A DNA stretch of 48,043 nucleotides from an uncultured Prevotella sp. (GTDB taxonomy: Bacteria; Bacteroidota; Bacteroidia; Bacteroidales; Bacteroidaceae): assembly GCA_900318395.1 (NCBI GenBank), contig ONKL01000066.1, forward strand, positions 1 through 48,043. Direction: 5' to 3'. Positions 42,584 to 48,043 of the stretch are shown piece by piece. Position 1 is the stretch's first letter. Every line of letters starts with the position of its first letter. The notes beneath the pieces were generated by a model. The model made no database searches. It was not told where the DNA came from and worked only from the letters and a program-made list of their open reading frames with translations. Made by a program: the position numbers and the translations under genes.

Positions 42584-43729
42584 ATGACAGATCAAAGCAA
42601 ATGGGTGGCCTGCTGGGGCAATGCCACCTCCATCACCAATCGTCGTGAGGCCATCTACGCCAAAGACCTCACACTGCGCTATCCCGTGAGGATGTGCTTC
42701 AGCGGCTCTATGCTGCGTTTTCGGTTTTCCAATCTCACAGGCACTGAGCCCGTAGAACTCACCAAGGTGTTTGTTGGTCACACGCCCATCACCTTTGATG
42801 GTGAGACCAGTGTCAGTCTGATGCCTGGCACAGAGACAGAGAGCGACGCTATCAGCTATAGTGTGAATCGTGGCGACACGATAGAAGTGAGCATGTATAT
42901 GGCAGGCTTCACACAGATGAACAGCGGCACACTCATCACGGGTCCGCTATCCAAGGGCTCTTATGCCTATGGCGACTTTGCCGAGGCCGACGAACTGCCT
43001 CTCGACCTTTCACGCCACACGAACTGGTTCTACTTCCTCAACACCATTGATGTGCTGACATCAGTTGAGAATCGTGCTGTGGTGTGCTATGGCGACTCCA
43101 TCACTGCTCAGTCGTGGCCCGACTATATGGCACAGTTGGCTTTCGGATCCAATGTCGCAGTCATCCGTCGAGCTGTCAGTGGCACCCGTATCTTGCGCCA
43201 GTACGACTGCATCACCTATCAGGCTTACGGTTTGAAGGGAGCTACGCGATTCCCTATTGAGATGAATGTGGCGGGAGCATCGGATGTGATCATCCAGCAC
43301 GGCATCAACGACATTATCCACCCCGTGGGCACCGACGTCAATCCCTTCCGTCCTTGGAGCGACCTGCCAACAGTGGAAGAAATGGAACATGGTGTGGAGG
43401 ATATCTACGTCAGGCCTGCCAAGGCTATGGGACTGAAGGTATGGAGTGGCACCTTGCTGCCTATCTATGGCTGGCGCACCTACAACGAAGAGCGCGACAA
43501 GATGCGACAAGCGTTTAATGAATGGCTGCGCACATCGCCCATCTTCGACGGATGTATAGACTTCGATGCAGCCGTGCGCAGCGTCACCAATCCCAAAGCC
43601 TTTGCCGACGGATTTGACAGTGGCGACCACCTGCACCCCAGTGAGCGAGCTTACGAGGCAATGGCTCAGGCTGCAGCGCATAAGTTGATACGCTACATGC
43701 CTCGTTACGACCACGAGGAGTTATTTTAA
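42584..43729 (+). CDS. SGNH/GDSL-type hydrolase
   Basis: 381 residues, without a clear signal peptide. An N-terminal beta-sandwich domain (about 1-155) is followed by an SGNH domain: block I CYGDSITAQ with the nucleophile Ser, a GTRI Gly block, block III HGIND, and block V GDHLHPS with the catalytic Asp/His. It is likely an esterase on acylated small molecules or sugars. The frame starts at ATG 42584, 50 bp after the -7 box. Its end overlaps the convergent glycerate kinase gene by 9 bp. Confidence 0.9.
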   Translation: MTDQSKWVACWGNATSITNRREAIYAKDLTLRYPVRMCFSGSMLRFRFSNLTGTEPVELTKVFVGHTPITFDGETSVSLMPGTETESDAISYSVNRGDTIEVSMYMAGFTQMNSGTLITGPLSKGSYAYGDFAEADELPLDLSRHTNWFYFLNTIDVLTSVENRAVVCYGDSITAQSWPDYMAQLAFGSNVAVIRRAVSGTRILRQYDCITYQAYGLKGATRFPIEMNVAGASDVIIQHGINDIIHPVGTDVNPFRPWSDLPTVEEMEHGVEDIYVRPAKAMGLKVWSGTLLPIYGWRTYNEERDKMRQAFNEWLRTSPIFDGCIDFDAAVRSVTNPKAFADGFDSGDHLHPSERAYEAMAQAAAHKLIRYMPRYDHEELF

Positions 43730-44779
43730 AAGTCTTTGAATCAGTAAAGCGATATTCCTTTTTGCCGTTTCCGGCTTCATGGCTTCCTCAACAGGGAGGT
43801 CAGGGGGATTGATACACTCTACCTCGGAGAAACCAGCATCAAGCAAGGTCTGGCGATCCTTGATGCGACCAGCTATCAACATGACTGGGACACGATGCTG
43901 CCTGGCTTGACGGAGAATACCAAATGGGAGCTTCCCCATCAATGTCTGACGATCAGCCGAGCCTTCGCCTGTGATTACCAATGAGGCTTCATGCAGATGT
44001 TCCTCAAAGCCGATCGCATCAAGCAGAAGTTCAATGCCCGAGCGACTGTCAGCGTTCATGTATTGCAAGAAAGCATAGCCCAGACCTCCTGCCGCACCTG
44101 CACCTGGAACATCCTGACGGTCGTAGCCGAAATGCTTGGCGGAGACCTTCGCAAAACGAGAGGCACGACCGTCGAGCTCCTTGACCATGTCAGGCGTTGC
44201 CCCCTTCTGAGGAGCAAAGACATGGGCTGCTCCCTGCTCGCCACAAAGGGGATTAGTGACATCAGTAGCAATGGTGAAACGCACACCATCCAAGGCATGC
44301 ACATCATCCCAGGAACCTTGTTTGGCAAACGCATCGATGATGGCATGAAGCATGCCGATACCACAATCGCTGGTAGCACTGCCTCCAAGACCAACGATGA
44401 TATGCTTACAGCCTCGACGCACAGCATCGACAACAAGTTGACCTGTGCCATAGCTGGTAGCCACCATCGGATTGCGCTCCTCAGGCGTGAGCAACGTCAG
44501 TCCACTGGCCTTGGCCATTTCAATCACTGCCGTATCATCTTGCTTCAGATACTGTGCAACGACAGGCCGTAGCAGCGGATCTCTCACATTGACATCTACC
44601 AGCTGGCCGCCCTTAGCCGAGAAGAATGCCTCTAGCCAGCCTTCTCCCCCATCGCTGACAGGAATCTGGACGACTTCAGCATGAGGCATCTTCTGACGGA
44701 TGCCTCCAGCGGCTGCCTGATTAGCTTCTGCTGATGTCAGGCAACCTTTAAACGAATCTATTGATACGATGACTTTCAT
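43721..44779 (-). CDS. glxK: Glycerate kinase (GlxK/GarK type)
   Basis: 352 residues, slightly shorter than usual. Family motifs: VIVSIDSFKGCLTSAEAN, IPVSDGGEGWLEAF, EMAKASGLTLL, GLGGSATSDCGIGML, PGAGAAGGLGYAFL and VITGEGSADRQTLMGKLPFGI. It phosphorylates D-glycerate with ATP to 2- or 3-phosphoglycerate in the cytoplasm. It stands alone, with its start facing the GPx-nitroreductase gene. Confidence 0.96.
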   Translation of the reverse strand: MKVIVSIDSFKGCLTSAEANQAAAGGIRQKMPHAEVVQIPVSDGGEGWLEAFFSAKGGQLVDVNVRDPLLRPVVAQYLKQDDTAVIEMAKASGLTLLTPEERNPMVATSYGTGQLVVDAVRRGCKHIIVGLGGSATSDCGIGMLHAIIDAFAKQGSWDDVHALDGVRFTIATDVTNPLCGEQGAAHVFAPQKGATPDMVKELDGRASRFAKVSAKHFGYDRQDVPGAGAAGGLGYAFLQYMNADSRSGIELLLDAIGFEEHLHEASLVITGEGSADRQTLMGKLPFGILRQARQHRVPVMLIAGRIKDRQTLLDAGFSEVECINPPDLPVEEAMKPETAKRNIALLIQRLLK

Positions 44780-44932
44780 GCCAACTTAGATATTATCAGA
44801 AACGCCAAAGGCTGGTTTCATCTTATTTACAAATTGATTGAATCAGATTGCAAAAATAGTGATAATTTGCGAAATATCACTAATTTTTATCCAACATTTT
44901 ACATAATTCACTTATTATTGTCCATAATTGTG

Positions 44933-44940
44933 TATCTTTG
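44933..44940 (+). promoter_or_regulatory. Promoter -7 box of the GPx-nitroreductase/msrA operon
   Basis: TATCTTTG, 52 bp before ATG 44993. The -33 box is unclear. The gap 44780-44932 is AT-rich and shows nothing else. Confidence 0.65.
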
Positions 44941-44992
44941 CCAGCATAAAACGATTTGAGAAAAAGTTATAATAGAACTAAATTCGACTAAT

Positions 44993-46099
44993 ATGAAAAG
45001 AGTGTTATTAAGCCTCATGGCAATGTTGGGCGTGCTGACCCTTTCAGCACAGACAAGTATTTATGATTTCAAAGTAAAGGACGATGCAGGCAGCGACGTG
45101 TCGCTCGCCCAGTACAAGGGCAAGGTATTGCTCATCGTGAATACCGCCACCCGTTGTGGATTCACCCCTCAGTACAAAGAGCTCGAAGAGCTGTACCAGA
45201 AGTACCAGGCCGCAGGTCTGGAGATTCTCGATTTCCCCTGCAACCAATTTGGCGAGCAGGCACCAGGTAGCATTCAGGAAATCAAACAGTTCTGTACGGC
45301 CAACTTCGGTATCCAGTTCCCACAGTTCGATAAGATCGAGGTAAACGGTGCCAACGAGCATCCTCTCTATACTTATCTTAAATCACAGAAATCGTTCGGC
45401 GGTTTCGACTTAAACGACAAAATTGGTAAGCTTCTCGACGACATGATGCGTAAGCGCGATGCCAACTACGACAAAAATGCTGATATCAAATGGAACTTCA
45501 CCAAATTCCTGATCAGCCGCGATGGTCGTGTGGTAAAACGTTACGAGCCTACCGACAAAATCACCGACATTGACATCGACGTTCAACTGGAGCTCAACCC
45601 TACCCTCAGCACTATTATGGCACGCCGCTCAGTACGTAAATATCTGAATCAAGCAGTGGAGCACGACAAGTTGGAGGTAGTGGCACGTGCAGGTATTAAT
45701 GCCCCCAGCGGCGTAAACCGTCAGCCTTGGATTGTACGTATAGTTGAAGATCAGCAGCTCATTGCCGACGTGAATCAAGCTGCAGGTCGCAGTCTGTTCT
45801 ATGGTGCCCCCAACCTTATTTGCGTTTGTACCCCAGCAGCTGGCGGTGGTGAGCTGGATGCCGGCTTATTAGGCGAGAACATGATGCTGGCAGCCCAAGC
45901 CTTGGGTCTTGGCACCGTATGTATGGGTGGTCCTGTCCGCTTCTTGCTCTCTGACGAGAAGTGCAAGTTCTTCATCGACCGTCTCGACATCCCAGCCGAC
46001 TACAAGCTGAACTATATCCTTGCCATCGGCTACCCCAACGAGCAACCCAACGCCAAGCCCCGCGATGCCGCCAAGGTAAAGTTTATCAAGTCATTGTGA
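44993..46099 (+). CDS. Exported glutathione peroxidase-nitroreductase fusion
   Basis: 368 residues with a signal peptide (about 1-19, LTLSA|QT). Residues 21-195 form a glutathione-peroxidase domain: C55 in NTATRCGFTPQY (Cys, not selenocysteine), FPCNQFGEQAPG with the Gln, WNFTKFLI with Trp/Asn, and a resolving-type Cys at 101. Residues about 205-368 form a nitroreductase-like flavoprotein domain (IMARRSVRKYLNQAV, INAPSGVNRQPW, GLLGENMMLAAQALGLGTVCMGG). The peroxidase part reduces peroxides; the flavin part might supply electrons, which is inference. The product is periplasmic if the signal is real. The msrA gene follows 22 bp later, fitting an oxidative-stress operon. Confidence 0.9.
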   Translation: MKRVLLSLMAMLGVLTLSAQTSIYDFKVKDDAGSDVSLAQYKGKVLLIVNTATRCGFTPQYKELEELYQKYQAAGLEILDFPCNQFGEQAPGSIQEIKQFCTANFGIQFPQFDKIEVNGANEHPLYTYLKSQKSFGGFDLNDKIGKLLDDMMRKRDANYDKNADIKWNFTKFLISRDGRVVKRYEPTDKITDIDIDVQLELNPTLSTIMARRSVRKYLNQAVEHDKLEVVARAGINAPSGVNRQPWIVRIVEDQQLIADVNQAAGRSLFYGAPNLICVCTPAAGGGELDAGLLGENMMLAAQALGLGTVCMGGPVRFLLSDEKCKFFIDRLDIPADYKLNYILAIGYPNEQPNAKPRDAAKVKFIKSL

Positions 46100-46120
46100 G
46101 GTAGAAGATGTAATGAAGAG

Positions 46121-46657
46121 ATGATTATGAAGATCATAGAAACGAAACCCACGAAGGACATCTATCTGGCGGGAGGCTGTTTCTGGGGAACGGAGCATTA
46201 CTTCAAGCAGATTGAGGGCGTGGCCATCACGGAAGTGGGATTCGCCAACGGACACACGGAGAATCCTACTTATAAGGAGGTCTATACCGACCAGACAGGC
46301 TTTGCCGAGACCGTCTTTGTGAGGTTCTATCCTGATGTGGTCAGTCTTGAATTCCTGCTGAAGATGTTTTTCAAAGCCATTGACCCGACAAGTCTCAACA
46401 AGCAGGGACACGACGAGGGTACGCGCTATCGTACTGGTGTTTACTATACCGACCCGGAAGACTTGCCCGTCATCGAGAAGGTGTTTGCCGAAGAGCAGAA
46501 GAACTACAATCAGCCGTTAGCGGTAGAGAAACTGCCCTTGCAGAACTTCTACACCGCCGAAGAGTATCATCAGGATTATCTCGACAAGAATCCCGACGGC
46601 TACTGCCACCTACCCTTGTCGCTGTTTGAGTTTGCAAGGCAAGCCAAAGAGAAATGA
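46121..46657 (+). CDS. msrA: Peptide methionine sulfoxide reductase MsrA
   Basis: 178 residues; ATG 46127 is an alternative start. The catalytic motif is LAGGCFWGTEHYF, followed by GFANGHTENPTYKEVYTDQTGFAE, DEGTRYRTGVYY and FYTAEEYHQDYLDKNP, all typical of MsrA. It reduces methionine-S-sulfoxide in proteins. No signal peptide, and no fused MsrB domain. It is the second gene after the GPx-nitroreductase fusion. Confidence 0.96.
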   Translation: MIMKIIETKPTKDIYLAGGCFWGTEHYFKQIEGVAITEVGFANGHTENPTYKEVYTDQTGFAETVFVRFYPDVVSLEFLLKMFFKAIDPTSLNKQGHDEGTRYRTGVYYTDPEDLPVIEKVFAEEQKNYNQPLAVEKLPLQNFYTAEEYHQDYLDKNPDGYCHLPLSLFEFARQAKEK

Positions 46658-46721
46658 ATCCGATAGCCATCCGACTTCTCAACCGTACAAACGGTGTGGC
46701 AGCCCCCAGGTACATTACTTA

Positions 46722-46780
46722 TTCCCAACGTGGGAACAATTTATTCCCATTGTGGGAATGTGATGTTCCCAGCGTGGGAA
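46722..46780. repeat. Palindrome array TTCCCA-N3-TGGGAA, 22-bp period
   Basis: Three palindromes start at 46722, 46744 and 46766, exactly 22 bp apart, between msrA and the convergent acetyltransferase gene. Each has the same arms and a different centre (ACG, TTG, GCG). The same period is seen in arrays of other palindromes at 24704, 25091 and 34136. Confidence 0.88.
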
Positions 46781-46832
46781 TATCACTCTTTCTTATTCCA
46801 ACAACAGGTTGTCAGTATGTACAATATTTCTT

Positions 46833-47369
46833 TCATCTGTATAAATTGTTTTTTATAACTAATTCCATTTCTTTTCCAGTCCATTCTTCGCCATCTATCG
46901 CATAGGTGTCGGTACCAGTCACAACGAATCCTACCGACTCGTAGCAATGAATGGCCGAGGGGTTGTTGTCGAACACCCCCAAAGTAATCTTCTGAACACC
47001 CAGTTTATGCTTTGCATGATCGATAGCGAGACGTAGCATCTGCTTGCCATAGCCTTTGCCCCGTTTCGAGTCGTCAACTATCACAAAGCCGAAGCGGATG
47101 ACAGTCTTATCCTCTGATGGATATCTCAATAGGATATGCCCAATGATGAGATTGTCAACAACAGCTGTGAGAGGATACATGTTATTGCTATTGTATTGCT
47201 CCATCATCTCCTCAGGCTTGGCAGGATAATCCTTATACCTGTCGGCACACCATAGCCGGAAGGCATGCTTATCCTTACACCAATTCAGGATCGTCGGAGC
47301 ATCGTTGATATTGAATGGTCGAAGTGTCATGAAATCTTGCTTATTTATATCGTATTGGATCGATTTCAT
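46833..47369 (-). CDS. GNAT-family N-acetyltransferase
   Basis: 178 residues; ATG 47330 (MTLRPFNINDAPTIL) is an alternative start that fits the usual N-terminus better. GNAT fold: LRPFNINDAPTILNWC, a beta-bulge region IRFGFVIVDDSKRGKGYGKQML with the acetyl-CoA loop (RGKGYG), and NPSAIHCYESVGF. It transfers an acetyl group to an amine; the substrate (protein N-terminus, antibiotic or metabolite) is unknown. It lies 11 bp after the flavoprotein gene on the same strand, probably in one transcript. Confidence 0.92.
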   Translation of the reverse strand: MKSIQYDINKQDFMTLRPFNINDAPTILNWCKDKHAFRLWCADRYKDYPAKPEEMMEQYNSNNMYPLTAVVDNLIIGHILLRYPSEDKTVIRFGFVIVDDSKRGKGYGKQMLRLAIDHAKHKLGVQKITLGVFDNNPSAIHCYESVGFVVTGTDTYAIDGEEWTGKEMELVIKNNLYR

Positions 47370-47380
47370 GTTTCATTTTT

Positions 47381-48043
47381 TTACTCAATCACGAAACTAC
47401 GTGGATAGAAATCGCTGTAGAAACGACCGTCGGTGGCGGTGAACTTCAACACGCAGTAGTTGGGATCGGTTACACCGCCGGGATAGTACTGCTCGTCGCC
47501 ATTGCGCCAGATCATCTCTTTAGAGGCAGGGTCGGTTAGTACCTCCATCGTGCCTCTGAGCATCATACCCTTGAAGCCTTTGGCATCGCAGAAATAGATG
47601 CTTGCCTTGGGATTGGCCTTGTATTGAGCCACACGTATTGAGAATGTGTTGGTTGTAAAGTAGAAGATTTTGATACCCTCACGTTTGCGTGGTTTCAACA
47701 TGGCCTTGGTCCAAGGAAAACCTTCTTGGTCTACGGATGAGATGTAAGCGATGGGCAGTTTGTCGGCCATCTGTGCAATGAGTTCTTTAACGCCTGCCAA
47801 TGCGGGGTTAACATTCATGACTTCATCGTTACTAATATCCAACGTTTTGCGCCAGCGCTTTAACTGGGGGAAATACGTTTTCATCATGCCGATGTACTCC
47901 TCTTTAGTGATGGGTTTATCCAACCCCTCGTTGACAGCACCAACAAACTGCGCACAATGTTCGATCATCTCTTCCATCGTGCAGTCCTGCAAGAACTTTC
48001 CATCCCTGTAGCAGTACATACAGTAATCTTCGTTCTTACTTCC
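47381..48043 (-). CDS. Zinc-ribbon/PNPOx-type flavoprotein, 5' end outside window
   Basis: The frame stays open to the window edge, so the true start lies upstream; the first ATG inside (48019) is internal. The visible start GSKNEDYCMYCYRDGKFLQDCTMEEMI is the second half of a putative zinc-ribbon domain (PF12674 type) with a CxxC. After a helical linker comes a split-barrel domain of the pyridoxamine-phosphate-oxidase type (IAYISSVDQEGFPWTKAM, KIFYFTTNTFSIRVAQ, ASIYFCDAKGFKGMMLRG, PNYCVLKFTATDGRFYSDF). It probably binds FMN or a related cofactor. Substrate unknown. Confidence 0.88.
   Translation of the reverse strand, partial: GSKNEDYCMYCYRDGKFLQDCTMEEMIEHCAQFVGAVNEGLDKPITKEEYIGMMKTYFPQLKRWRKTLDISNDEVMNVNPALAGVKELIAQMADKLPIAYISSVDQEGFPWTKAMLKPRKREGIKIFYFTTNTFSIRVAQYKANPKASIYFCDAKGFKGMMLRGTMEVLTDPASKEMIWRNGDEQYYPGGVTDPNYCVLKFTATDGRFYSDFYPRSFVIE

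Overview
The window looks like a Bacteroidales chromosome, most likely Prevotella or a close relative. The signs are SusC/SusD outer-membrane transport genes, TonB-dependent receptors, promoters of the Bacteroidetes type (TTG or TTTG, about 20 bp, then TAnnTTTG), and typical Prevotella families. No rRNA, tRNA, CRISPR array, integrase or transposase was seen.

Region 1 (1-17.3 kb) is mostly a sulfur region. After the end of a TonB receptor, a broken heavy-metal-domain gene and a tcdA gene with a damaged 3' end come three transcription units. Operon A (minus, 8338-1586) encodes a PstS-like binding protein, SusC, SusD and an exported uroporphyrinogen-decarboxylase-fold protein. Operon B (minus, 10045-8559) encodes a ThiS/CysO-like sulfur carrier, its E1 activating enzyme and a JAMM peptidase. 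Operon C (plus, 10220-15223) encodes DsrE-like and TusA sulfur-relay proteins, a family-2 encapsulin with a cyclic-nucleotide-binding-like domain, a cysteine desulfurase with an N-terminal extension suited to cargo loading, and a Cys/Met-metabolism PLP enzyme. A canonical metY and an orphan NarL/LuxR-type response regulator follow on the minus strand. All three operons share the same promoter layout: a 16-bp inverted repeat of NarL-like 7-2-7 form (TACCACA-TC-...GGTA) exactly 46 bp upstream of the -7 element, GGGATTG at -33, a 20-bp spacer, then TACCTTTGCA. One palindrome serves both B and C. This suggests one regulon that imports a sulfur compound, processes it outside the cytoplasm, and handles the sulfur through carriers and an encapsulated desulfurase.

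Region 2 (17.4-24.5 kb) holds a secreted carboxylesterase, an Lrp/AsnC regulator, GreA, a sensor pair (a kinase-like protein without phosphoacceptor His or ATPase domain, followed by a full histidine kinase), a scar of a cytochrome c biogenesis gene, and an exported metallo-beta-lactamase-fold lipoprotein.

Region 3 (24.5-35.3 kb) is an accessory, AT-richer and repeat-rich island. It contains a WYL regulator, the 5' fragment of a helicase gene, a histidine kinase with an unusual N-terminal domain paired with a receiver protein carrying an unknown output domain, an AlbA_2/Schlafen-type ATPase, a full Pif1-like helicase, a lone MntA antitoxin next to a gutted HepT toxin gene, and a DUF pair. Two copies of a 119-bp repeat lie near the ends of the island.

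Region 4 (35.3-48.0 kb) holds a beta-propeller/DUF362 fusion, a GH2 beta-galactosidase-like enzyme, an AmmeMemoRadiSam pair, an SGNH hydrolase, glycerate kinase, a glutathione peroxidase-nitroreductase fusion with MsrA, a GNAT acetyltransferase, and the end of a zinc-ribbon/PNPOx-type flavoprotein.

Two patterns cut across the window. At least four genes have lost internal sequence while keeping their ends. Three palindrome arrays with unrelated sequences all have an exact 22-bp period.
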